Shown here one piece after another: positions 50,880 to 60,573 of a DNA stretch of 64,000 nt. Position 1 is the stretch's first letter; each line of letters starts with the position of its first letter. The translations under genes and the position numbers were made by a program. A model generated the notes under the pieces. It worked only from the letters and a program-made list of their open reading frames with translations, was not told the DNA's origin and did not search any database. The DNA is from Lachnospiraceae bacterium (GTDB taxonomy: Bacteria; Bacillota; Clostridia; Lachnospirales; Lachnospiraceae). The DNA lies in contig JAGANL010000015.1 in the NCBI GenBank assembly GCA_017624235.1, forward strand, positions 1 through 64,000, given 5' to 3'.

Positions 50880-52061
50880 TTACTCATCCGCATTTAAGAT
50901 CTCTCTCAGCTTCCTGCCTCCTGCCTCTGCCTGCTCCACATAAACCGGCATACGCTCTTTCAAAAGCTGTCTGATTTCGGCCTCCCGCTCCATCATGCTA
51001 CGGAAGGCTTCCCACAGCTCATCCGGCTTCTTCATCTCCTGTACCGGCACCACATACCCCTCTGCCGTTCCGAACAATTCCTCCGCAATCCCCTTTGCCT
51101 TTACGGAATAACCTGCGACCAGTACCGGAACCTGACTGGAATAGGCTGCGATGCTGGCATGTGTCCTGGCCGCCACCAGAAAACGCATCCGGGCAATATA
51201 GCCCTTTAATATGGTACAGTCTGCATCCGGCAGCATGATCACCCTGCCGCTTTCCTGAAACCGCTCATACAGCCGCCTGAGCGGTATACGGTCATCATTC
51301 GCCTCCCATACCACATGGGAAAGCAGTGCCACATTCATTTGAGTATTTTTCAGAATCTGTTCAATCAACGTTTCGTAATTCTGATACACCATTCCCGGAA
51401 CCGCTTCCCGTTCCATCACCATCGGACTCACATTGATTCCCACCACATTACCTTCATAGAATCCCTCCGGCAGCTCTTTCCTGACGGCTTTGAGACAGAA
51501 GGCCGGGTCCGGATACCGATGCACCCGGCTTTCTTCTACTCCGGCCGAAAGCAGCGCCTCATAGGTAATCCGCTCTCTTGCAAAAATATGCGCATACCGT
51601 TTCATATCTTCTGACACATCTACCCGTTTGAGCAAAGAAGGCTCTATCGATACTCCCCACAGCACTGTCTTCGTCCCCCTCGCATTCAGGGCACGATTCA
51701 ACAGCATCAGATCCTGCACCTGCTCCGGGTAGCAGTAATTGTCTCCTCCGATCGAGACTGCCGCGTCATAACGGACATTTTGGAGCGCTTCCTGAAAACG
51801 GTATTCGATATAGCACATCGGATCACGTGTTAACAGCTTCTTGGCCAGATAGAACAGATGAACCGGAAGACTCTCTGTAATACGGTATTCCTTTTTAATA
51901 TGACAAAGTCCGCCCAGAGAATAGGCTTCATCCTCCCAGGGTCTTGTGGAAATGACCGAAATATCCTGACCTGCCAGCATATGGCAGGTACTGTTTACGA
52001 TGGCCTCACATCCATGGTTGCCGCTTCCCGCATGTGTAGTAAATACAATTTTCTGGCTCAT
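50880..52061 (-). CDS. Polysaccharide pyruvyl transferase family protein
   Basis: A 393-aa protein that would add a pyruvate ketal from PEP to a sugar, giving the polymer acidic groups. The fold is GT-B-like: KIVFTTHAGSGNHGCEAIV at the start; SIGGDNYCYPEQVQDL, a typical family segment; VARTHASIAAYSSQVPV near the C-terminus; and YSVKAKGIAEELFG. The start at 52061 has AAGGAGG 5-6 nt upstream and lies 13 nt after the GT2 gene. It is a PF04230-type protein, also seen in CsaB-like enzymes. The sugar is not known. Confidence 0.85.
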   Translation of the reverse strand: MSQKIVFTTHAGSGNHGCEAIVNSTCHMLAGQDISVISTRPWEDEAYSLGGLCHIKKEYRITESLPVHLFYLAKKLLTRDPMCYIEYRFQEALQNVRYDAAVSIGGDNYCYPEQVQDLMLLNRALNARGTKTVLWGVSIEPSLLKRVDVSEDMKRYAHIFARERITYEALLSAGVEESRVHRYPDPAFCLKAVRKELPEGFYEGNVVGINVSPMVMEREAVPGMVYQNYETLIEQILKNTQMNVALLSHVVWEANDDRIPLRRLYERFQESGRVIMLPDADCTILKGYIARMRFLVAARTHASIAAYSSQVPVLVAGYSVKAKGIAEELFGTAEGYVVPVQEMKKPDELWEAFRSMMEREAEIRQLLKERMPVYVEQAEAGGRKLREILNADE

Positions 52062-52074
52062 AGCGCCCTCCTTC

Positions 52075-53118
52075 CTACAAACTGCTGTCCCGGAAATAAA
52101 TCCGTACCGCCAGATAGATGGCAAGATACCAATGCCGCTTCATAAAGCATAAAAACAGCTTTTCCGCAGCCGTAAGCTTCGGCATCTGATAGAGGGTCAG
52201 CGCTCTCTTTACCTCGCTGTCATTGCAGATGCGCTTCATATTCCGTCTGTTTTCCCAAAAACCAGCATCCTTATTGCGCACGATTTCCCCTTTGATGTGC
52301 AGTACAGTCAGACACAGAAAATCATTCGTAATCTGCTGTCTGAAATCGTACACACCCTTCCTGTCACTGATGCGTTCCATCTGCTGCTTCATATATTTGA
52401 TTTTATCCAGATAGCTCCTGTCATAGCCGCCTGTCATGGAGGCTTCATTGACCCGGTAGTAATAGGGAAGAAAACCGGGCAGTACTGCAATCTTCTCCGC
52501 TTCCGTGATAATGCTGAGGGAAAACTGAAAATCCTCTCCAACACTGACACGATTGTCACATAAATCCATATTGTTCAGGATCAACTGCCGCTTCACCAGC
52601 TTGCTCACCCGGTTCGGCTGCAGGCTCCGTCCCATAAAGCTGCCATCGTTTAACAGCACCGGGTAAACCTCTGCCGCAAGCTCTTCCTTTGTATAAACCT
52701 TCTTCGGCAGTCTCATTTCATCATCCCATGGCTTATGCGTCTCTCCCTCAAACACATGATGGATGCCGCAGCAGACGATATCCGCCCCCTGCTTTTGTGC
52801 TTCTGCAAACAGCCTTTCGTACATATCCGGCTCGACCCAGTCATCGCTGTCCACAAAGCCGACATATTCGCCGGTTGCCTCTGCTGCCCCTCTTTTCCAT
52901 GCAGCGGTGAGTCCACCGTTTTCCTGATGAATGACCCGTATCCTCTCATCCTTTCCGGCCAATTCATCGCAGATTGCGCCGCTTCGGTCGGTAGAGCCGT
53001 CATCCACCAGTACGATTTCCAGATGTGGATAGGTCTGGCATTGAACGGACTTCACCGCCGTTCCCAGATATTTTTCAACATTATAGACCGGTATGATCAC
53101 CGAAATACGCTGTTCCAT
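52075..53118 (-). CDS. Family 2 glycosyltransferase (EpsJ-like)
   Basis: A 347-aa GT2. ISVIIPVYNVEKYLGTAV, LVDDGSTDRSG, HQENGGLTAAW and GFVDSDDWVEPDMYERLF give the full donor-site and metal motifs. The C-terminal half is variable and ends in hydrophobic LAIYLAVRIYF. Its order of motifs matches the GT2 at 2443-3486, suggesting duplication within the island. It is encoded between a second GT2 and the pyruvyl transferase. Donor unknown. Confidence 0.88.
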   Translation of the reverse strand: MEQRISVIIPVYNVEKYLGTAVKSVQCQTYPHLEIVLVDDGSTDRSGAICDELAGKDERIRVIHQENGGLTAAWKRGAAEATGEYVGFVDSDDWVEPDMYERLFAEAQKQGADIVCCGIHHVFEGETHKPWDDEMRLPKKVYTKEELAAEVYPVLLNDGSFMGRSLQPNRVSKLVKRQLILNNMDLCDNRVSVGEDFQFSLSIITEAEKIAVLPGFLPYYYRVNEASMTGGYDRSYLDKIKYMKQQMERISDRKGVYDFRQQITNDFLCLTVLHIKGEIVRNKDAGFWENRRNMKRICNDSEVKRALTLYQMPKLTAAEKLFLCFMKRHWYLAIYLAVRIYFRDSSL

Positions 53119-53169
53119 CCCGTTTTCCTCTCCTGCCTGTGCATTCAGATATCTGTATTTTGCATGTTC

Positions 53170-54198
53170 CTACTGCTGCTGCCTGAAAGCTGCCCTCCGT
53201 TCTCTCCAGCGTACCGCCCTGACCAGAAGTCCACGCAGGGAAACCAGCAAAAGGGTCATTCCAAAAAGCTTTTTCTCAAAAAAGAATTTGATTATCCGAT
53301 AATCCAATAATGTGACATTTATGTCAGCTTTGTAGTCAAGTCTGTCATACCCTTCATAGTAGCTGCGAATCACGGCCAGCTTCTCTCTGCATTTCAGCTC
53401 CGGTGAAAAGGCCAGCCCTTCTATTTCATCCAGAAATTCTGCCATCAGCCTGCTTTCCAGGATACCGCCTGTCCGTCCGTTTCCATAGAACCGCTCACAG
53501 AATGCCCGCATCTGACCATAGAGATAAAGAGCATTTACCATACGGTCCTTTCTTCGTTTTGTGGACAGCGTTGTCCCACGATCATCCTGAATATAAAAGA
53601 CAAGAGGCTCCGCTACCGTCACAATGCTTTTGCAGCCCTCCAGATAAGCCACATTGAACAACAAATCCTCTCCCAGATCCAGATCGGTACGAAATCTCGC
53701 CTGAAGCATTTCCCTGCGAAACAGCTTGTTCCACGGCATATTTAAAAACTGTGTCTCATACAGGGAAAGTATCCTCTCCCTGTCCTCTTTTACCTGAACC
53801 ACACCTGCCTGAGGAAGCTTCACCACATCCCTTCCGAAATAAAGGTGATGAAATCCGCAGACTGCCAGATCCGCATTATTTTCTGCAATTTCCAGCCACA
53901 TTTTTTCACACAGCCTTTTGTCTGCATAGTCATCGCTGTCCATAAATAGTACATAATCGCCCTTTGCAGCCTCTATACCTGTATTTCTGGCCGCGGATAC
54001 CCCCCGGTTCTCCTGACGGATGACCCGGATTCGTGCATCCTGCTCCGCAAGCTGGTCTGCCAGAGCAGCCGAACCGTCGGTTGCCCCGTCTACCACAATG
54101 ATAATCTCAATATCTGCATAGCTTTGAGTCGTCAGACTGTCAATACAGCGTTTCAGCGTTGCTTCACTTTGATATACCGGAACTACGATACTGATCAT
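53170..54198 (-). CDS. Family 2 glycosyltransferase
   Basis: A 342-aa GT2. SIVVPVYQSEATLKRCI, VVDGATDGSAAL in place of DDGSTDGS, and LFMDSDDYADKRLC are the motifs, followed by NNADLAVCGFHHLYF. The C-terminus is basic and hydrophobic (RAVRWRERRAAFRQQQ). The ATG at 54198 is preferred, with GGGAG 9 nt upstream; a GTG at 54204 is too close to that RBS. It probably extends the same repeat unit as its neighbour. Confidence 0.86.
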   Translation of the reverse strand: MISIVVPVYQSEATLKRCIDSLTTQSYADIEIIIVVDGATDGSAALADQLAEQDARIRVIRQENRGVSAARNTGIEAAKGDYVLFMDSDDYADKRLCEKMWLEIAENNADLAVCGFHHLYFGRDVVKLPQAGVVQVKEDRERILSLYETQFLNMPWNKLFRREMLQARFRTDLDLGEDLLFNVAYLEGCKSIVTVAEPLVFYIQDDRGTTLSTKRRKDRMVNALYLYGQMRAFCERFYGNGRTGGILESRLMAEFLDEIEGLAFSPELKCREKLAVIRSYYEGYDRLDYKADINVTLLDYRIIKFFFEKKLFGMTLLLVSLRGLLVRAVRWRERRAAFRQQQ

Positions 54199-54231
54199 TT
54201 TCACCCGCTCCCTTCTGTCCTCCTGCCCCGC

Positions 54232-57078
54232 TCATCGGTTGCAGGCCGCTATGGATAAGACCCAGATTCCATACAGATTCATGACCGTAAAAACAGCCAG
54301 AATGCCTTTTGCATACATGGCTCTGTCCAGCTTCACATGCCGCTTATTCTGGTAAAAGCAGCTGAAAAACAGAAGAAACAGCGGCAGAAAATATCGTCCC
54401 TGCACTCCGTTAATGACATCGGCTCCAACCGCCGTAAAGGTTACATACATGGAAGTCCAGATGACCGCACTCATGCCCAGAATGACCAGTCCGTTTCCGA
54501 TTTTAAACCGCATCAGAAGCGCCTTTCTCTCCTCTCCCTCCGGCGCAAAGACCGCAGCCGAAAACAGCGCCAGAAGGCCGGCCCAGGTCCAGATTGTGCG
54601 GATGCCTCCCAGATAGCCATAGGCGATAAACTGCTTTGCTCCGCTCAGATAATTCCAAAGCTCTCCCAGCATGGAACGAATCAACAGCCCCGCATACGTA
54701 ACGGGATGCTGCAAAATATAAGAAATCTGCCCCAGGACATTGGTTCCCTGGCTCCTTTTATCCCCCGCATAAGCCAGATTTCCCATGACCTCATAATTGG
54801 CGGAGGCAGAAACCGGCGGGAAGAAAAAGGTATAAATTAACAGAAGCATAACCGCTGTCGTACACAGCTTGTACACCAGCTCTTTCCATCTGCTTCCAAA
54901 CTTTTCCTTCGGAAACAAAAGCAGCAGAAAAGCCATCAGAATATAAATGGCCTTTGCCGTACTGCCTGCCAAAAATGCACCTAACAGCACAATCGTCTGC
55001 AGCCAGCTGATCCGTTTTTCCTCTCCGATCTGATTCAGCGTCAGAACAAGCGCAAGCAGCAGAAAGCTGTTGACCACTGCATCATAAGAAAAGGAAGCTG
55101 CGGCAAATATGCAGTTCGGTATCAGCGCCAGTGCCGCCACCAGTACCTTTCCCTGCTTTGCGGCTTTTACCGCAAAGTAGCAGACCACAGTATAGAGCAG
55201 CAGGTTACCGAACTTTCCAAGCATCATGCACCAGACAAACGGAAGCTTCCATGCTCTCGCCAGCCACATAAATACCGATATCTGTAAGTAGGATCTCACC
55301 TCATAACCCGGGAAACGGCTCTGATGCGTAATATTGGCCCAACTGAAATCATCATTCTGCTCTGCATAGGTCTCCACCATTCTCCGTTCCTCCAGATTCT
55401 GAAAAGAAGGCATCGTCGAGGCTTCCATCTGCATGGCGCTCTCTGTCGTAAGCACGGTAGAACCAAACGACCGTTCATAGGCTGTTTTCATATGGATATG
55501 CTCATCATATCCGACCTGATTCAGGCCGACAGAATAGATTAAAAGACTGCCCATTACCAGACTGCACAGCGCAAATACAGCTTCCGGCCTTTCCGCAAAA
55601 AGCTTCCTTCCCCGGATAAAAAGACCGGCCAGCAGAAATACGGAAAACAGGAACAGCATTCGTACCGGATTCAGGGTAAATTCATTGGCGGCGGTCACCT
55701 CTACTGCCTCGCCCAGTGACTCCGTTCCCGTTATTTCCATTTCCAGTATGCCGCATTCCCGATCTAATACATAGCTTCCCTGACCGATTCTTTCATCCAG
55801 CCAGGCATCAGAAACCACCTCTTCCCCATCTGCCTGAATCGTCACCGTATTGCCTTCCTCTGTCTCAGGCACCTTGAGCGTGAGCGTATGAATATAGCGC
55901 GCCGGAGACAGAACCAGCTTTAGATTGGTTCGTTTGACCCTCCGGTAGAGACCGTCCTCTTCCTCCACCAGATTCTCTTCCTCCGGCGGAATGTACTCCG
56001 TACCGTTTAATTCTGCCAGTATCTTCGCATTTTCCCGATTGCGAAGGACTGTATTCTCCTCTTCCCGCGTCAGCTTCTCTCTGCCGTTTCCGGTCTGCAG
56101 GGTAGCTTCCACCCCAGCCTCCTGCAACAGATTGCTCCGATACTGTGTTTTTCCGAGAACATGTCCATTCCAGACAAAAGCCTCCAGAGCCACCGAGCAT
56201 ACGGCTGCAGCAAGCACAAAGCCTGCCCCTGCCAATCCTCTTTTCCATCGTTCCCTGATATGCTTTAACAGGCTTCCGCACACTGTTCCCAATCGTCTGA
56301 CTGCCTCGCAGACCCTGTCTTTGATACTCTGTGTCCTGTATTTTGCAAAAACAGGCTGTACCGATACAGAGGCTGCCAGAAAGATACAGATCAACAACCG
56401 AAGATCATAGATGAGCGGATACGTATTGTGCGTATAAACAGAATAGCCGCACAGACCACCCTCAATTTCTTCCCCATTCACACAGGTCAGCGTATTCTCC
56501 TTCCGCGTCTCGTTGACGGACAGACCGGGAACACGCGCTTCATCCTGCCCCTGCTGTCCATCCGGCTCTTCTGCCACCGCGAACTGCTCCGGCACATCCC
56601 CCATGCTTTCATAAGAGAATACAAGCATAATATCCCCGCTGCACCGCTCATAATCTGCAAAGGGGATATACGTATACAAAGCCTGCCAGGCAAGGCTGCT
56701 GTCCGCTCCGCCATCTATACTGCTCTGTATGCTCTGGGTCAATTCCGCCAGAGAATACGTATTGTCGCTGACCAGCTCATGAGAAGGCTCTCTGTAAACC
56801 CGACACCGAAGCTGTCCGTTTACAAACCGCCCGCCCCGGAGGCTTATGCCAGGCTGAATGCCCCGAAGCGGTCTGGTTCCGGTATTCATGGTATACGAAA
56901 TAACGCTGCCTTCCGGCAGCGGTATTATCGTTTCTTCCTCCTCGTTCCCGCTGATATTCATTTCATACGTATCCAGTACCCGGTTCGGAAACAGCCAGCT
57001 GAGTACTAAGAGCAGCACCAGACCAACCGTCACAACCGGTAAAAAATACCTGCTTATCTGATTCAGAATTTTTTTCAT
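54232..57078 (-). CDS. Very large DUF2142 membrane protein
   Basis: A 948-aa protein. A membrane anchor near 15-30 precedes a ~180-residue external domain, then a helix near 228-245, a second helix at 283-305, a further external beta-rich domain (about 310-480), and a C-terminal block with about ten helices from 480 on. NQVGYDEHIHMKTAYERSF carries the acidic DE/H block of DUF2142 that resembles the catalytic loop of GT-C glycosyltransferases. Usual DUF2142 proteins are 400-600 aa, so this has extra external domains. Its ATG overlaps the leuA stop by one base (TAATG), giving coupled translation. Function unknown; a wall-glycan transferase is plausible. Confidence 0.72.
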   Translation of the reverse strand: MKKILNQISRYFLPVVTVGLVLLLVLSWLFPNRVLDTYEMNISGNEEEETIIPLPEGSVISYTMNTGTRPLRGIQPGISLRGGRFVNGQLRCRVYREPSHELVSDNTYSLAELTQSIQSSIDGGADSSLAWQALYTYIPFADYERCSGDIMLVFSYESMGDVPEQFAVAEEPDGQQGQDEARVPGLSVNETRKENTLTCVNGEEIEGGLCGYSVYTHNTYPLIYDLRLLICIFLAASVSVQPVFAKYRTQSIKDRVCEAVRRLGTVCGSLLKHIRERWKRGLAGAGFVLAAAVCSVALEAFVWNGHVLGKTQYRSNLLQEAGVEATLQTGNGREKLTREEENTVLRNRENAKILAELNGTEYIPPEEENLVEEEDGLYRRVKRTNLKLVLSPARYIHTLTLKVPETEEGNTVTIQADGEEVVSDAWLDERIGQGSYVLDRECGILEMEITGTESLGEAVEVTAANEFTLNPVRMLFLFSVFLLAGLFIRGRKLFAERPEAVFALCSLVMGSLLIYSVGLNQVGYDEHIHMKTAYERSFGSTVLTTESAMQMEASTMPSFQNLEERRMVETYAEQNDDFSWANITHQSRFPGYEVRSYLQISVFMWLARAWKLPFVWCMMLGKFGNLLLYTVVCYFAVKAAKQGKVLVAALALIPNCIFAAASFSYDAVVNSFLLLALVLTLNQIGEEKRISWLQTIVLLGAFLAGSTAKAIYILMAFLLLLFPKEKFGSRWKELVYKLCTTAVMLLLIYTFFFPPVSASANYEVMGNLAYAGDKRSQGTNVLGQISYILQHPVTYAGLLIRSMLGELWNYLSGAKQFIAYGYLGGIRTIWTWAGLLALFSAAVFAPEGEERKALLMRFKIGNGLVILGMSAVIWTSMYVTFTAVGADVINGVQGRYFLPLFLLFFSCFYQNKRHVKLDRAMYAKGILAVFTVMNLYGIWVLSIAACNR

Positions 57079-58754
57079 TATTTTCCTAATCCTAATCTGT
57101 TCACTGCTGAGAAGATAGCTCTTACGGAAGCTCTTGTAATATTGGAGCTTACGCCAACACCGTAGGTCACTCTGCCGTCATCCGCATCCAGCAGATGAAT
57201 ATAGGCTGCCGCCTGTGAATTGGAACCACTCTGCAGCGCATGCTCTTCATAATCCAATACCTTGATTCTCACGCCAAGCTCCGTCTGCATGCCTCGCTGT
57301 ACCGCATCAATCGGGCCGTTTCCGACTGCTTCAAAGAACTTCTCGGTCCCATGATCCGTATAGATGACTGTAACTCTGGTGTCAAATTCGGTATGCGTCT
57401 CACCGCTCAAATCATCCACACGCAGCTTGCGGAAGTGAATCGGCTCCTTCTGTTCCAGATATTCCTCCCGGAATTTCTGCATAATCTGCTCCGGTGATAC
57501 CTCTCCCTGCTTTTCCGAAATCTTCTGAATGACATCTGCAAATTCACGATGCATTCCCTTCGGCAGCTTGAATCCAAAATAGGTGTCCATGACAAAAGCT
57601 ACTCCGCCCTTGCCGGACTGGGAATTGATACGAACAATCGGCTCGTATTCCCTTCCGATATCCGACGGATCGATTGGCAAATAAGGCACCTGCCAGATTT
57701 CGCTCTGGCGTTCCTTCATCGCACTCACACCCTTGTTGATTGCATCCTGATGAGAGCCGGAAAATGCCGTAAATACCAGTTTTCCCGCATATGGATGACG
57801 CGGATGGATCGGAATCTTACAGCAGCGTTCATAAATTTCAATGATCTCGTTGATATGCTCGATATTTAACTCCGGGTTGATGCCCTGTGAGAACATATTA
57901 TAGGCGATATTCATGATATCTACGTTTCCTGTTCTCTCGCCGTTTCCAAACAACGTACCTTCCACACGATCTGCACCCGCAAGCAATGAAAGCTCCGCAG
58001 AGGCTACACCGGTTCCCCGGTCGTTATGCGGATGTACGCTTAAAATAATACTTTCCCGGTTCTTAAAATGTTTATTCATCCATTCAATCTGATCGGCATA
58101 TACATTCGGCGTATTCATCTCCACCGTAGAAGGCAGATTGATAATAATCGGATTTTCCTTCGTCGGCTCCCATACCTCCTGAACCGCGGTACAGATATCA
58201 AGCGCAAAATCCAGCTCTGTTCCGGTAAAGCTTTCCGGGGAATATTCCAGAATGATCTTGCCCGGGAAGTTCTTTGCACGCTCCTTCACCATCTGAGTGC
58301 CCTTGATGGCAATTTCCTTGATGCCTTCCCTGTCCATATGGAATACGACATCCCTCTGTAATGTGGAAGTGGAGTTATAAATATGTACAATGGCCTGCTT
58401 ACAGCCTTCGATGGCTTCAAAAGTACGGTCGATCAGCTCCTCTCTGCACTGGGTCAGCACCTGTACACGCACATCATCCGGAATAAGTCTGCGGTCAATC
58501 AGCTGGCGCAGAAAATCAAATTCAATCTGGCTGGCTGCCGGAAATCCTACTTCAATCTCTTTAAATCCAAGCTTGACCAGAAACTGGAACATTTCAATTT
58601 TTTCATTTACAACCATAGGATCAATCAGCGCCTGATTTCCGTCTCTTAAGTCGACACTGCACCAGATTGGCGCCTTTTCAATCTCCCTGTTCGGCCACTC
58701 TCTTTCCGGATAATCGATGACCGGATTTTTACGATATCTCTTATAATTTAACAT
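57078..58754 (-). CDS. leuA: 2-isopropylmalate synthase (LeuA type 2)
   Basis: First step of leucine synthesis: condenses acetyl-CoA with 2-oxoisovalerate. CSVDLRDGNQALIDPM gives the catalytic Arg-Asp metal site, and HPHNDRGTGVASAELSLLAGADRVEGTLFGNGERTGNVDI, seen in two parts, gives the HPHND and NGERTGN motifs. The C-terminal ~150 aa forms the allosteric leucine-binding domain. At 558 aa it belongs to the long type-2 branch. No other leu or ilv gene is near. It is the first gene of the polysaccharide operon 48291-58754 and is coupled to the DUF2142 gene. No T-box leader was recognised. Confidence 0.93.
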   Translation of the reverse strand: MLNYKRYRKNPVIDYPEREWPNREIEKAPIWCSVDLRDGNQALIDPMVVNEKIEMFQFLVKLGFKEIEVGFPAASQIEFDFLRQLIDRRLIPDDVRVQVLTQCREELIDRTFEAIEGCKQAIVHIYNSTSTLQRDVVFHMDREGIKEIAIKGTQMVKERAKNFPGKIILEYSPESFTGTELDFALDICTAVQEVWEPTKENPIIINLPSTVEMNTPNVYADQIEWMNKHFKNRESIILSVHPHNDRGTGVASAELSLLAGADRVEGTLFGNGERTGNVDIMNIAYNMFSQGINPELNIEHINEIIEIYERCCKIPIHPRHPYAGKLVFTAFSGSHQDAINKGVSAMKERQSEIWQVPYLPIDPSDIGREYEPIVRINSQSGKGGVAFVMDTYFGFKLPKGMHREFADVIQKISEKQGEVSPEQIMQKFREEYLEQKEPIHFRKLRVDDLSGETHTEFDTRVTVIYTDHGTEKFFEAVGNGPIDAVQRGMQTELGVRIKVLDYEEHALQSGSNSQAAAYIHLLDADDGRVTYGVGVSSNITRASVRAIFSAVNRLGLGK

Positions 58755-58782
58755 GCTATCTCTCCTTTTTTGTCCGATTTAC

Positions 58783-58811
58783 AAAAAATCAGCCCATCAA
58801 GAGATGGGCTG
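58783..58811 (-). terminator. Intrinsic terminator after the HPr gene
   Basis: On the minus strand AGCCCATC (58803-58810) and GATGGGCT (58791-58798) form an 8-bp stem with a 4-nt loop, followed by a T-rich tract. It lies between the HPr gene and leuA. Only about 30 nt remain before leuA, so leuA must rely on readthrough or a promoter not recognised here. Confidence 0.82.
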
Positions 58812-58819
58812 CAAACCTT

Positions 58820-59083
58820 TTACTCGCCAAGACCGTTTTCAATCGCTGTAACCAGGGCCTTCAATGCTTCTTCTTCATCCTCGCCCTCACATACAAACTC
58901 CACCTCGTCCCCGCATTTGACACAGGCGCCGAGTACACTGAGTACGCTCTTCGCATTCGCTGTGCTATCTCTGAATGTAAATGTAATCAATGATTTAAAC
59001 TGCATTGCTTCTTTACATAGGATACCTGCCGGTCTTAGATGTAGCCCTGTTGGGTTCTTAATCACTACCTTCTGGCTTACCAT
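58820..59083 (-). CDS. ptsH: HPr phosphocarrier protein
   Basis: Small PTS protein (87 aa) that relays phosphate from enzyme I to sugar-specific EII proteins. GLHLRPAG carries the phosphorylated His15, and NAKSVLSVLGA carries Ser46, the target of HPr kinase in Firmicutes. Both are present, so it is a true HPr rather than a Crh. The start at 59083 follows GGAGGG by 7-8 nt; an ATG at 59098 would put that RBS inside the protein. It has its own promoter (59145-59173) and terminator. No ptsI gene is next to it, so it is a stand-alone copy. Confidence 0.93.
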   Translation of the reverse strand: MVSQKVVIKNPTGLHLRPAGILCKEAMQFKSLITFTFRDSTANAKSVLSVLGACVKCGDEVEFVCEGEDEEEALKALVTAIENGLGE

Positions 59084-59144
59084 TTTGTTTCCCTCCATCT
59101 TTTATCTATAATCGATTCACTCTTTCATCCTGTCGTCTTTCTTC

Positions 59145-59173
59145 ATTATAACATTCCGCATGTGCTATCTCAA
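59145..59173 (-). promoter_or_regulatory. Sigma-A promoter of the HPr gene
   Basis: Minus-strand -35 TTGAGA (59168-59173) and -10 TATAAT (59145-59150) are 17 nt apart, with TG one base before the -10. It is close to consensus. Confidence 0.75.
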
Positions 59174-59208
59174 GCGATTTATGATAATTTTAGAAAGACA
59201 AAGCTACT

Positions 59209-60558
59209 TTAAAACAGGATATCCTGAATCAGCTCAGCCAGCCTCTTCGCTTCTGCTTCAATCTGCTTTTTATCCTTGCCCTCAATCATAACACGTACCA
59301 GCGGCTCTGTTCCAGAAGGACGAATCAGCACTCTTCCTTCTCCCGCAAAACGGTCACTGATTTTTGCAATTTCATCTGCAATTTCAGGATATTCCATATA
59401 TTTTTCCTTTTTATGGTTTGGTACCTTTGCATTGACTAACGCCTGAGGCATAACCTCCATAATCTCAGCCAGCTCCGACAACGGCTTACCGGTTTCCACT
59501 ACAACCTGCAGCACATGCAGAGCACTTAACAGACCGTCTCCTGTCGTATTTTCGTCCAGGAAAATGACATGTCCTGACTGTTCGCCTCCAAGGCTGGCTC
59601 CGATCTCTTTCATACGCTCCAGTACATAACGGTCGCCGACCTTTGTCTGCTCTACCTCAATTCCATTTGCCTTTGCCATCAGGAAGAAGCCCAGATTGCT
59701 CATAACGGTCGCTACGATCGTATTCTGCTTTAATTTCCCCTGACTCTTCATATAGTTACCGACGATTGCCATAATCTGGTCACCGTCTACGATATTGCCA
59801 CGCTCATCCACCGCAAGCAATCTGTCCGCATCACCGTCAAAGGCCAGACCCACCTGTGCCTTTTCAAATACCACTCTTGCCTGCAGCTCTTCCATATGGG
59901 TGGAGCCACAGTTTGCATTGATATTCGTTCCATCCGGGTTATTGTGGATTGCAATCACCTCTGCCCCCAGCTCCTTGAGCGCCTCTACGGAGGTATAATG
60001 AGAAGCTCCTTCTGCACAGTCCACAACGATCTTCATACCGTGCAGGTCTACATTGACTGCACGTATCGCATGATTGATATATTCCTCTCTGGCATCTGTA
60101 CGGTATTTGATTTTGCCGACACGCGGCCCGGTCGGGAACTTCACGCCACGCATTCCGTTTTTAATCAGCTCTTCGATTTCATCCTCCAAAGAATCCGGCA
60201 GCTTATAGCCGTTTCCGTCAAAGAACTTAATGCCGTTAAACTCAACCGGATTATGGGATGCCGAAATGACAACTCCCGCATCCACCTTATACTTTCTCGT
60301 CAAATACGCTACCGCAGGAGTCGGCAGCACACCTACATAAATTACATTTGCACCTACCGAACAGGCTCCGGACATCAGGGCATTCGCCAGCATATCTCCG
60401 GAAATTCTCGTATCACAGCCTACCATGATTGTCGGTCTGTGTTCATTCTCCTTGGTCAGCACATATGCTCCGGCCTGCCCCAGCTGCATCGCCAAAAGCG
60501 GTGTCAGCTCTTCATTTGCAACACCTCTTACGCCATCTGTTCCGAATAATCTTCCCAT
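59209..60558 (-). CDS. glmM: Phosphoglucosamine mutase
   Basis: Interconverts glucosamine-6-P and glucosamine-1-P for UDP-GlcNAc, peptidoglycan and glycan synthesis. GTDGVRG is at the N-terminus, the phosphorylated Ser101 lies in [13 protein letters not shown], the metal site is [10 protein letters not shown], and the sugar-binding GGEQSGH and C-terminal [12 protein letters not shown] are present. The length (449 aa) is typical. It follows cdaR and cdaA, the conserved Firmicutes order that connects c-di-AMP synthesis with wall precursor supply; GlmM is known to inhibit CdaA in several species. It sits 16 nt after cdaR. Confidence 0.96.
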   Translation of the reverse strand: MGRLFGTDGVRGVANEELTPLLAMQLGQAGAYVLTKENEHRPTIMVGCDTRISGDMLANALMSGACSVGANVIYVGVLPTPAVAYLTRKYKVDAGVVISASHNPVEFNGIKFFDGNGYKLPDSLEDEIEELIKNGMRGVKFPTGPRVGKIKYRTDAREEYINHAIRAVNVDLHGMKIVVDCAEGASHYTSVEALKELGAEVIAIHNNPDGTNINANCGSTHMEELQARVVFEKAQVGLAFDGDADRLLAVDERGNIVDGDQIMAIVGNYMKSQGKLKQNTIVATVMSNLGFFLMAKANGIEVEQTKVGDRYVLERMKEIGASLGGEQSGHVIFLDENTTGDGLLSALHVLQVVVETGKPLSELAEIMEVMPQALVNAKVPNHKKEKYMEYPEIADEIAKISDRFAGEGRVLIRPSGTEPLVRVMIEGKDKKQIEAEAKRLAELIQDILF

Positions 60559-60573
60559 GTCAATTCTGCTCCT

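Noticed and set aside
58755-58819. T-box or leucine attenuator before leuA
   Set aside because: Only about 65 nt separate it from the HPr gene and the hairpin fits a simple terminator; no T-box sequence or leader peptide is visible.
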